Assembly: GCA_944320765.1 (NCBI GenBank)
Contig: CALUIS010000003.1
Span: 1-64,000 of the forward strand
DNA from: an uncultured Paraprevotella sp.
GTDB taxonomy: Bacteria; Bacteroidota; Bacteroidia; Bacteroidales; Bacteroidaceae
Length of the DNA: 64,000 nucleotides
Reading direction: 5' to 3'
Positions within the stretch are counted from its first letter, which is position 1, and every line of letters begins with the position of its first letter. This document shows, piece by piece, positions 26,925-34,460 of the stretch. The notes beneath the pieces were generated by a model. That model was not told the origin of the DNA. It ran no database searches and worked only from the letters and a program-made list of their open reading frames with translations. A program made the position numbers and the translations under genes.

Positions 26925-27545
26925 TGCCATTTTGTCAAAACGTCAAAACCGGCACCGCGAGAATCGCGCGGACGGGGGCGGGGACGGGGGCGGGCGGAAA
27001 TACGGGATTCTCGCGGGCCTGCGGGAAGGCAGGATGAAAGCCGGAAGCCGGGTTTCCGCGACACTTTGCCGCCCGCCACGGGACGCCGTGCGGACGGGCG
27101 CCGCCCCCGCGTCAGCCGGACGGGGAGGAAGGCTCGCAAAAAGTCAACCGGATTTTGCACGCTGACGGCCTCCAACCAGGAGGAAAAAGCCGCCCGAAGC
27201 CCCGTTTTTCCCCGCTTTCCACGCTCCCGCGGATTTCTTTGCGGCAAGAAATTCGCGTCTTTGCGGCAAGAAAGAAATTTCTTTCAGCAAAGAAATCCCG
27301 TTTTTGCCGCACGAAAATGCCCGCCGGGGCGGAGAAATGCGCCATACGGACATTCCGCCCGCCCGTTTTTTAACATTCCGCAGCCTATTTGCGCCCTTTC
27401 GTCCCGCCACACGGACGCGGGAATTGGCGAAAAGCCTTCCTTTTTGACAGGGAATCCCGGATTCCGGCGACATTCCGGCATCAGCGCGGCAGAAGATTCC
27501 TACCCACGGAAATCCTACCGCACCAACATTTCCCTTGCCATTTCT
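26925..27545. repeat. Long intergenic repeat, copy B
   Basis: The gene-free stretch between the mnmA promoter and the decarboxylase operon terminator is copy B of the element seen at 5.1 kb and 61.3 kb. TTTGTCAAAA starts at 26931. CGCGAGAATC (26956-26965) pairs with GATTCTCGCG (27006-27015). TTTGCGGCAAGAAA starts at 27238. A 32-base block at 27262-27293 is identical to 61603-61634 and contains the perfect palindrome GAAAGAAATTTCTTTC (27270-27285). CCATACGGACA and TTTTTTAACATTCCG follow at about 27342 and 27365. Several open frames of 60-165 codons exist on both strands but look like no protein family. Confidence 0.72.
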
Positions 27546-27553
27546 TACGCGAC

Positions 27554-27592
27554 AAAAAAATAGCCGCCACCGGGAAACGGCAGCGGCTACAC
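27554..27592 (-). terminator. Terminator of the methylmalonyl-CoA decarboxylase operon
   Basis: On the minus strand a 12-bp stem with two mismatches (27578-27589 with 27561-27572, loop TTTCC) is followed by seven T residues. It starts about 25 bases after the mmdB stop. Confidence 0.82.
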
Positions 27593-27614
27593 CTTATTAT
27601 ATTATAGAGACAAC

Positions 27615-28769
27615 TTAGCTCAGGAAGCCCAGCAGCACACCGGCGGCCACGGCCGAACCGATGACGCCGGCCACGTTCGGCCCCATGGCGTGCATCAGCA
27701 GGTAGTTCTTGGAATCGTATTCCAGGCCCAGGTTCTGCGAGATGCGGGCCGCCATCGGCACGGCGGACACGCCGGCGTTTCCGATAAGCGGATTGATTTT
27801 CTTGCTCTTCGGCAAGAAGAGGTTAAAGAACTTGACGAACAGCACGCCCGAAGCCGTGGCGATGATGAAGGCCAAGGCGCCGAGCATGAAAATCTTGATG
27901 GTGTCCCACGTGAGGAACTCGCTCGCCTGCGTGGAGCAACCCACCGTCAGGCCGAGCAACATCACGATGGTGTCGTTCAGCGCGCTGCCGGCCGTCTTGG
28001 CCAGACGGGTCGTCTTCGTGCTTTCTTTCAACAGGTTACCGAAGAACAGCATACCCAGCAACGGAAGACCGGACGGCACGATGAACGTCGTCATGAGCAA
28101 GCCCACGATGGGGAAAATAATTTTCTCCGTCTGCGACACCTCGCGCGCCGGCTTCATCCGGATGAGCCGCTCCTTCTTCGTGGTGAGCAGGCGCATCAAA
28201 GGCGGCTGGATGACCGGCACCAAAGCCATATAAGAGTAAGCACACACCGCGATGGCCCCCATCAGGTTCGGCGAAAGTTTGGACGAGAGGAAGATGGCCG
28301 TAGGACCGTCCGCCCCGCCGATGATGGCGATGCCGGCGGCCTGGTTCGGCTCGAACCCCATGGCCAGGGCAATCATATACGCGCCGAAGATGCCGAACTG
28401 CGCGGCCGCGCCCACCAGCAACAGCTTCGGGTTGGCAATCAGCGCGGAAAAATCCGTCATGGCCCCGATGCCCAGAAACACGAGCGGCGGATACCAGCCG
28501 TTCTTCACGCCCGAATAGAAGAAGTTCAGCACGGAGTTGTCCTCATACAGTCCGATTTCCAAGCCCACGGCCTTGAACGGGATGTTTCCCAAGATGATAC
28601 CCAGTCCGATGGGAATCAAGAGCAAAGGCTCGAAATCCTTCTTGATGGCCAGCCACAAGAAGAACGCGCCGACCAGAATCATGACCCAGTTCCCCACCTC
28701 GGCATTGGCAAATCCGGTATAGGTAAGGAAGTCGGCCAGTTTTGTTCCGATAAAATCAAATATCTCCAT
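27615..28769 (-). CDS. mmdB: Na+-transporting methylmalonyl-CoA decarboxylase, beta subunit
   Basis: The 384-residue integral membrane subunit couples decarboxylation of carboxybiotin to Na+ export. It has about ten membrane segments and the conserved GIAIIGGADGPTAIFLSSK, whose aspartate takes part in Na+ and proton movement. NPLIGNAGVSAVPMAARISQ and LMHAMGPNVAGVIGSA are further family signatures. It starts four bases after mmdC. The sequence alone cannot separate this from oxaloacetate decarboxylase; the operon and clade suggest methylmalonyl-CoA. Confidence 0.93.
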   Translation of the reverse strand: MEIFDFIGTKLADFLTYTGFANAEVGNWVMILVGAFFLWLAIKKDFEPLLLIPIGLGIILGNIPFKAVGLEIGLYEDNSVLNFFYSGVKNGWYPPLVFLGIGAMTDFSALIANPKLLLVGAAAQFGIFGAYMIALAMGFEPNQAAGIAIIGGADGPTAIFLSSKLSPNLMGAIAVCAYSYMALVPVIQPPLMRLLTTKKERLIRMKPAREVSQTEKIIFPIVGLLMTTFIVPSGLPLLGMLFFGNLLKESTKTTRLAKTAGSALNDTIVMLLGLTVGCSTQASEFLTWDTIKIFMLGALAFIIATASGVLFVKFFNLFLPKSKKINPLIGNAGVSAVPMAARISQNLGLEYDSKNYLLMHAMGPNVAGVIGSAVAAGVLLGFLS

Positions 28770-28773
28770 ATCC

Positions 28774-29214
28774 CTAAGCTATTGTTACCAGTATTGCACC
28801 TTCGCGAACCGAATCGCCCTTGTTCACATGCACGGCGGACACCGTCCCGTCACATTCGGCGTTGATGTTGTTCTCCATCTTCATGGCTTCGAGCACCACC
28901 ACCGTCTGCCCCTTTGTCACCTTCTGGCCCACGTTCACCGCCACGGCGTTGATGGTGCCGGGCAGCGGGGCACGCACGGCCACGCCCTTGCCCCGGGGAG
29001 CCTCGGGCTGCACGGGCTGCACGGCCGGAGTGACCGGACCGTGATGCACGTGCGCCACAGGGCGGATGACCGGCTTGTGGGTCAGGTGCATCGGACGCTC
29101 CATCTCCACCTCAAAGGGTATCCCGTTCACCTCCACCTTCGCCATGTTGCCTTCCACCTCGTTGATCTTCACCGAATATTCGGCACCCTTAATCTTATAC
29201 TTATACTCTTTCAT
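28774..29214 (-). CDS. mmdC: Biotin carboxyl carrier subunit of the decarboxylase
   Basis: The 146-residue protein has an N-terminal beta domain, a proline- and histidine-rich hinge (about 45-75) and a C-terminal biotinyl domain. The biotinylated lysine is in VLEAMKMENNI. It carries CO2 from the carboxyltransferase MmdA to the membrane subunit MmdB. Confidence 0.94.
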   Translation of the reverse strand: MKEYKYKIKGAEYSVKINEVEGNMAKVEVNGIPFEVEMERPMHLTHKPVIRPVAHVHHGPVTPAVQPVQPEAPRGKGVAVRAPLPGTINAVAVNVGQKVTKGQTVVVLEAMKMENNINAECDGTVSAVHVNKGDSVREGAILVTIA

Positions 29215-29253
29215 GATGTTTCTGCTTTAATTGGATTTTTGATATAAATAGTC

Positions 29254-30216
29254 TTATTCCGGCCACTCGCGCATGGTGTAGCCTTTCGCGTTCCATTCGG
29301 AATGCTCGTCCGTATGGTAAGTCAGCACGTTGCTCTCCACGTCGTGCACATCCTCCTCGTAATCGTGGAGCGCCATGCCGATGACGGCCATGTAAACCTT
29401 CATGTCCACGCCCTTGGTGTCCATGCCCTGCTTGGCCATGACAGCCGCCTTGCTGGCCTGGTCATGAATGGCACGGATAGCCCGCACACGCGTCATCTTA
29501 GACAGCACGACAACCACATAACCGAACAGGCGGAAGAAGACGTACAGGGCAATCAAGGCCACGAACACCACGCCCATGGCGATGACGGACATGGCGATGC
29601 CGTACGGGTCTTTCTCTTTCCATTCCGCCACCTTGTCCTCCACTTTTCCTTGCCCCATGTTGGGTGCGCCGGGGGTCACCTCTTCGGCGTTGAGCGCCCG
29701 CCACACATACTCTTCCGTCTCCGCGTCATACAGGCGGGCATACGACTGGTTCTCGGCCAAAGGCGGCACTGTCACAGAGTCGAGCAATGTCTTTCCGTTA
29801 CCGTCAAACAAGGCGATGAAGTTCTCCTCGCCTTCCTTCAGCGTGAAATTCGTATGCAACGTCCCCAAATTGGTTTGTCCGTCAGCAAAGAACACGATGC
29901 GCTGCTGGGCCGGCAAGTTCGTCCGCGGATCCCCTTTGGGTATCAGCGACATCATTTTTACACGTTCCGGCACGGAAAGGCCCTTGTCCAAGGCCCTGCG
30001 ATCCGTAGTCAGGTAGCAACTGCGGATGTTGTTGGTTCCCCATGAAGTGTTGGCAACCTCAATCCATCCCGAACGCTCCCCGTACTCATCGACGAGGCCG
30101 TTCGTGTTGGACACCACCACTTCATTGATCTTAAAGCTGAAAGCCCCTTGCCCGAAGGCTGTGGCCACAGCGACCAAACCAACCAGGATTCCTAAAAATC
30201 TTTTGTGTAACATCAT
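29254..30216 (-). CDS. OadG-like decarboxylase subunit with N-terminal lamin-tail domain
   Basis: The 320-residue protein sits where the small OadG/MmdD subunit is expected. Residues 1-22 are a signal peptide. Residues 25-180 form a lamin-tail-like beta domain (FKINEVVVSNTNG, SGWIEVANTSW, FIALFDGNGKTLLDSVTVP, QSYARLYDAETEEYVW). A single membrane helix at about 208-235 (AMSVIAMGVVFVALIALYVFF) and a cytoplasmic tail follow. Ordinary OadG proteins are about 80-120 residues with only the helix and tail, so the extracytoplasmic domain is an addition. The helix and tail should anchor the enzyme complex at the membrane. Confidence 0.85.
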   Translation of the reverse strand: MMLHKRFLGILVGLVAVATAFGQGAFSFKINEVVVSNTNGLVDEYGERSGWIEVANTSWGTNNIRSCYLTTDRRALDKGLSVPERVKMMSLIPKGDPRTNLPAQQRIVFFADGQTNLGTLHTNFTLKEGEENFIALFDGNGKTLLDSVTVPPLAENQSYARLYDAETEEYVWRALNAEEVTPGAPNMGQGKVEDKVAEWKEKDPYGIAMSVIAMGVVFVALIALYVFFRLFGYVVVVLSKMTRVRAIRAIHDQASKAAVMAKQGMDTKGVDMKVYMAVIGMALHDYEEDVHDVESNVLTYHTDEHSEWNAKGYTMREWPE

Positions 30217-30231
30217 CTTGGTTTTATCTGT

Positions 30232-31785
30232 TTACAATGGAATATTCCCATGCTTCTTCACCGGATTCGACAGTTTCTTGGTCTGCAGCTGCGCCAGGGC
30301 GCGGATGACGCGGAAGCGCGTGTTGCGCGGCTCGATGACATCGTCGATGTAGCCATACTTGGCCGCCTGGTAGGGGTTGGTGAAAAGCTTGTTGTACTCG
30401 TCCTCCTTCTCTTTCAGGAAGGCCTGCGGGTCTTCCGCCGCTTTGGCTTCCTTGGCATACAGCACGGCCACGGCCCCCTCGGCACCCATCACGGCGATTT
30501 CGGCCGACGGCCAGGCGTAGTTGATGTCGCCGCGCAGCTGCTTGCAGCTCATCACGATGTGCGATCCGCCGTAGCTCTTGCGCAGGGTGACGGTAACCTT
30601 GGGTACGGTAGCCTCTCCGTAGGCGTAGAGCAGTTTGGCCCCGTGCAGGATGACGGCGTTATATTCCTGTCCCGTGCCCGGCAGGAAGCCCGGCACGTCT
30701 ACCAGCGTCACCAACGGGATGTTGAACGCATCGCAGAAACGCACGAAACGCGCCCCCTTGCGGCTGGCGTTGCAGTCGAGCACGCCGGCGTAACATTTGG
30801 GCTGGTTGGCCACGATGCCCACGCTCTGCCCGTTGAAGCGGGCGAAGCCCACGATGATATTCTTGGCATAATCGGGCTGCACCTCGAAGAACTCGCCGTT
30901 GTCCACAATCGCACCGATGACCTCGTACATGTCGTAAGCCTGGTTGGGATTGTCCGGTATAATCTCGTTGAGGAAATCCTCCAGACGGTTGACGGGGTCC
31001 GTGCATTCCACCCGCGGAGCCTCCTCCATGTTGTTCTGCGGGATATAACTGATGAGCGTGCGGATCATCTGCATGGCTTCCTCCTCGGTCTCGGCCGTGA
31101 AGTGCGTCACGCCGGACTTGGTGGCATGTACGCTCGCGCCGCCCAGATCCTCCTGCGACACGTCCTCGCCCGTCACCGTCTTCACTACTTTCGGGCCGGT
31201 GAGGAACATATAGGACGTACCTTCCATCATCAGGATGAAGTCCGTCAAAGCCGGAGAATACACCGCACCGCCGGCACACGGGCCGAAGATGCCCGAAATC
31301 TGCGGAATCACCCCCGAAGCCTCGATATTACGCTGGAAGATGCTGGCATAGCCGCCCAAGGCGTTGATACCCTCCTGGATGCGTGCGCCGCCGGAGTCGT
31401 TCAGGCCGATGCAGGGCGCGCCCATCTTCAGCGCCTGGTCCATCACCTTGCAGATTTTCTCCGCCATGGTCTCGGACAAGGAACCTCCGTTGACGGTGAA
31501 GTCCTGCGCAAAGACATAGACCAACCGCCCGTCGATGGTGCCGCTGCCGGTCACCACGCCGTCGCCCAAGAACTGCTTTTTCTCCATGCCGAAGTTCGTG
31601 CAACGGTGCAGCTTGAACATGTCCATCTCCTCGAAACTGCCCTCGTCCAGCAACATGTCGATGCGCTCACGGGCCGTATACTTGCCCCTTGCATGTTGCT
31701 TCTCTATGGCCTTCTCGCCACCGCCCATGCGTGCCTTGGCACGAAGTTCCACCAATTCCCTGATTCTCTCTAACTGATTGCTCAT
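30232..31785 (-). CDS. mmdA: Methylmalonyl-CoA decarboxylase carboxyltransferase subunit
   Basis: The 517-residue cytoplasmic subunit transfers CO2 from methylmalonyl-CoA to biotin, giving propionyl-CoA. It has both crotonase-fold halves: the acyl-CoA site with [12 protein letters not shown] and [13 protein letters not shown], and the biotin site with [15 protein letters not shown] and [13 protein letters not shown]. It is the first gene of the operon mmdA, oadG-like, mmdC, mmdB. Propionyl-CoA carboxylase beta subunits look very similar, but the Na+-pump subunits downstream settle the direction. Confidence 0.93.
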   Translation of the reverse strand: MSNQLERIRELVELRAKARMGGGEKAIEKQHARGKYTARERIDMLLDEGSFEEMDMFKLHRCTNFGMEKKQFLGDGVVTGSGTIDGRLVYVFAQDFTVNGGSLSETMAEKICKVMDQALKMGAPCIGLNDSGGARIQEGINALGGYASIFQRNIEASGVIPQISGIFGPCAGGAVYSPALTDFILMMEGTSYMFLTGPKVVKTVTGEDVSQEDLGGASVHATKSGVTHFTAETEEEAMQMIRTLISYIPQNNMEEAPRVECTDPVNRLEDFLNEIIPDNPNQAYDMYEVIGAIVDNGEFFEVQPDYAKNIIVGFARFNGQSVGIVANQPKCYAGVLDCNASRKGARFVRFCDAFNIPLVTLVDVPGFLPGTGQEYNAVILHGAKLLYAYGEATVPKVTVTLRKSYGGSHIVMSCKQLRGDINYAWPSAEIAVMGAEGAVAVLYAKEAKAAEDPQAFLKEKEDEYNKLFTNPYQAAKYGYIDDVIEPRNTRFRVIRALAQLQTKKLSNPVKKHGNIPL

Positions 31786-31857
31786 GATAATTATGATTTA
31801 AGAAACAATGCCGGCTTCCGGCCGCCGTCCCTTGGGGCCTTTTCCGCCATACGGCAA

Positions 31858-31865
31858 CAAAGGTA
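31858..31865 (-). promoter_or_regulatory. Promoter -7 box for the decarboxylase operon
   Basis: The minus strand reads TACCTTTG. It lies 72 bases before the mmdA start, so the leader is long for this genome and contains a GC-rich CCGGAAGCCGG stretch that could form a hairpin. Confidence 0.65.
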
Positions 31866-31943
31866 ATAAAAAAGAATGTTCGCCACGACTTTTAAGCGGA
31901 AAAAATGCAAGCAAAAAGCACTCCCGTTCCACACTTTTTTGCT

Positions 31944-31951
31944 AACTTTGC
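31944..31951 (+). promoter_or_regulatory. Promoter -7 box for the MATE gene
   Basis: TAACTTTG fits TAnnTTTG and lies 24 bases before the MATE start. Confidence 0.75.
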
Positions 31952-31975
31952 GTTACTCTAAAGTAAAATACAAAC

Positions 31976-33337
31976 ATGTCGAACCCATCGTCACCACTTG
32001 ACTTAGGCATTCTTCCCGTAAACAAGCTACTCGGACAATACGCCGTACCCGCCATCATTGCCATGACAGCGTCTTCGCTCTACAACATGGTGGACAGCAT
32101 CTTTATCGGACACGGCGTCGGTGCCATGGCCATCTCCGGACTGGCCCTGACCTTCCCGTTCATGAACCTGTCTGCAGCGTTCGGGGCGATGGTCGGCGTA
32201 GGCGCCTCCACGCTGATTTCCGTGAAACTGGGGCAGAAGGACTACAAGTCCGCCCAGCACATTTTCGGCAACGTCATCACGCTGACCCTCCTGCTGGGCC
32301 TCCTGTTCAGCGCGGTGTCCCTGATATTCCTCGACCCCATCCTTTATTTCTTCGGGGCCAGCGCGGAGACCCTCCCCTACGCACGGGAATACATGGAAGT
32401 CATCCTATTAGGGAACGTCATCACCCACGGCTATCTGACACTGAACTCCGTGCTGCGTTCCATCGGCTATCCACGCCTGTCCATGAACGCCACCATCCTG
32501 GCCGTCATCATCAACACGATTCTCAACCCGCTGTTCATCTACGGGCTGGACTGGGGCATCCGCGGCTCGGCCATCGCCACCGTACTGGCCCAGACCATCT
32601 CGCTGCTCTGGCAGATGAAGGTGTTCAACAACCCCAAGGAACTCGTCCATTTCAAACGGGGCATCTACAAGCTGAAAGGCAGCATCGTAAGAGACACGTT
32701 AGGCATCGGCATGTCTCCTTTCCTCATGAACAGCTGCGCTTGCCTCATCGTCATCCTCATCAACCGGGGACTGGGACATTACGGCGGCGACCTGGCCATC
32801 GGGGCCTACGGCATCGTCAACCGCGTGGTGTTCCTCTTCATCATGATTGTCATCGGGCTGAACCAAGGGATGCAACCCATCGCGGGCTACAACTATGGGG
32901 CGCAGAAATACGACCGCGTATTGAAAGTACTAAAGGTCACCATGCTGTGGGGCACGTTGGTGACCACCTTGGGTTTCCTCGTGGGCGAGCTGATGCCGGA
33001 ATGGTGCGCGCGCGCCTTCACCACGGACAAGGAACTGATTGACATCTCGGCCAAAGGCATGCGCATCATCGTCATGTTCTACCCGCTCATCGGAATGCAG
33101 ATGGTGACGACCAACTTCTTCCAAAGCATCGGCCAGGCCGGCAAAAGCATCTTCCTGTCGCTCACCCGCCAGCTGCTGTTCCTGGTCCCGCTCCTGTTGG
33201 TACTCCCCCAGTTCATGGGAGTGAAGGGCGTATGGCTGGCCATGCCGATGGCCGACGCCATCTCCTGCATCGTCACGGGCACCATGCTCGTCATCCAATA
33301 TAGAAAGTTCAAACAATTAGCCGTAAAGACGTCATGA
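31976..33337 (+). CDS. MATE-family efflux transporter
   Basis: The 453-residue inner-membrane protein has twelve hydrophobic segments and both MATE halves. Signatures are LYNMVDSIFIGHGVGAMAIS, GVGASTLISVKLGQKD, and GLNQGMQPIAGYNYGAQKYDR in the second half. It would export cationic drugs or metabolites using Na+ or H+. Its stop overlaps the next start by four bases (ATGA), beginning a three-gene coupled unit. Confidence 0.93.
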   Translation: MSNPSSPLDLGILPVNKLLGQYAVPAIIAMTASSLYNMVDSIFIGHGVGAMAISGLALTFPFMNLSAAFGAMVGVGASTLISVKLGQKDYKSAQHIFGNVITLTLLLGLLFSAVSLIFLDPILYFFGASAETLPYAREYMEVILLGNVITHGYLTLNSVLRSIGYPRLSMNATILAVIINTILNPLFIYGLDWGIRGSAIATVLAQTISLLWQMKVFNNPKELVHFKRGIYKLKGSIVRDTLGIGMSPFLMNSCACLIVILINRGLGHYGGDLAIGAYGIVNRVVFLFIMIVIGLNQGMQPIAGYNYGAQKYDRVLKVLKVTMLWGTLVTTLGFLVGELMPEWCARAFTTDKELIDISAKGMRIIVMFYPLIGMQMVTTNFFQSIGQAGKSIFLSLTRQLLFLVPLLLVLPQFMGVKGVWLAMPMADAISCIVTGTMLVIQYRKFKQLAVKTS

Positions 33338-33954
33338 AAAAGCATATCATCATCAATGTGGGACGCCAGCTGGGCAGCGGCGGACGCATCATCGGAAACC
33401 GTATCGCACAGGATTTCAACATCAAGTTCTACGACAAGGAACTGCTTGACCTGGCCGCCCAGGAAAGCGGGTTCGACAAACGTTTCTTCGAGCGCAACGA
33501 CGAGCATAAGGGTTTCCTGAAAGTCCTGTTCAGCCCGTTCGCGCCCATCTTCGGCAGCAGCAACCCTTATGCCAACCAACTGAGCGACGAGTCGCTTTTC
33601 AAATTCCAAAGCGATGCCATCCGCAAGGCGGCCGAGAAGGACTCCTGCGTGTTCGTGGGACGATGTGCCGACTATATCCTGCGCGACTTCCCGAACAAGG
33701 TGGACATCTTCATCACGGCGGACATGGCGGACCGCGTGAAGCGTGTCAGCGAGACGCTGGACATCTCAGAGAAGGAAGCGGAGAAGAAATGCATCGAAGG
33801 GGACGAGAACCGTGCCAAATACTATAATTACTATAGCGCCAAGACGTGGGGGCGGGCCGAGTCTTACGACCTCTGCATCAACTCCTCCGTCCTGGGCATA
33901 GACTCCACCATAGAGCTTGTCGAGGACTTCATCTCACAGAAGCTGCATTTATGA
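33334..33954 (+). CDS. Cytidylate kinase-like family protein
   Basis: The 206-residue cytoplasmic protein matches the cytidylate-kinase-like family (Cytidylate_kin2). The P-loop region reads NVGRQLGSGGRIIGNRIA, with GRQLGSGG in place of a canonical GxxxxGKS. A lid-like SSVLGIDSTIELVEDFI and the FVGRCADYILRDFPN strand are also family features. The native substrate is not known. It is translationally coupled to the MATE gene upstream and the phosphoesterase downstream. Confidence 0.85.
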   Translation: MKKHIIINVGRQLGSGGRIIGNRIAQDFNIKFYDKELLDLAAQESGFDKRFFERNDEHKGFLKVLFSPFAPIFGSSNPYANQLSDESLFKFQSDAIRKAAEKDSCVFVGRCADYILRDFPNKVDIFITADMADRVKRVSETLDISEKEAEKKCIEGDENRAKYYNYYSAKTWGRAESYDLCINSSVLGIDSTIELVEDFISQKLHL

Positions 33955-34460
33955 AACGCATCGGGGTGTTGTCGGACACGCACGGCTATTGGGACAAGAA
34001 ATACATAGAGTACTTTGCCGAATGCGACGAGATATGGCACGCCGGGGATATCGGCTCCATGGAGGTCGCACAAAAGCTGGCGGAGTTCCGCCCCCTGCGG
34101 GCCGTATGCGGCAACTGCGACGGCGGCGACCTTCGGATGCTGTACGGAGAGAAGCTCCGATGGAAATGCGAGGAGGCCGATGTGCTGATGACGCACATCG
34201 GAGGCTATCCCGGCCACTATGCCCCCGCCATCCGCCGGCAACTCTACGAACGCCCGCCCGGGCTTTTCATCTGCGGGCATTCCCACATCCTGAAAGTGCA
34301 GTTCGACCCGCGCCTGAATCTCCTTCACATCAACCCGGGGGCGGCCGGACTGACAGGATGGCACAAGGTACGCACGCTCGTGCGCTTCACGGTGGAAGGC
34401 CGTGAATTCAAGGATTTGGAAGTCATAGAGATACCTATTCATTTCACCTCCCACTCGTAA
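33951..34460 (+). CDS. YfcE/MJ0936-family metallophosphoesterase
   Basis: The 169-residue calcineurin-like phosphoesterase carries the metal-binding motifs LSDTHG, HAGDIGS, GNCDG, THIGG and GHSH in the usual order. Relatives are Mn2+-dependent phosphodiesterases with broad substrates. The ATG at 33951 overlaps the preceding stop, so ATG coupling runs through all three genes. Its 3' end overlaps the convergent GH127 gene by 22 bases. Confidence 0.92.
   Translation: MKRIGVLSDTHGYWDKKYIEYFAECDEIWHAGDIGSMEVAQKLAEFRPLRAVCGNCDGGDLRMLYGEKLRWKCEEADVLMTHIGGYPGHYAPAIRRQLYERPPGLFICGHSHILKVQFDPRLNLLHINPGAAGLTGWHKVRTLVRFTVEGREFKDLEVIEIPIHFTSHS

Noticed and set aside
27066..27563. Open frames of 110-165 codons on both strands in long repeat copy B
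   Set aside because: They overlap each other, are rich in Arg/Pro/Ala as expected from GC-rich non-coding DNA, and are not conserved in copies A and C.
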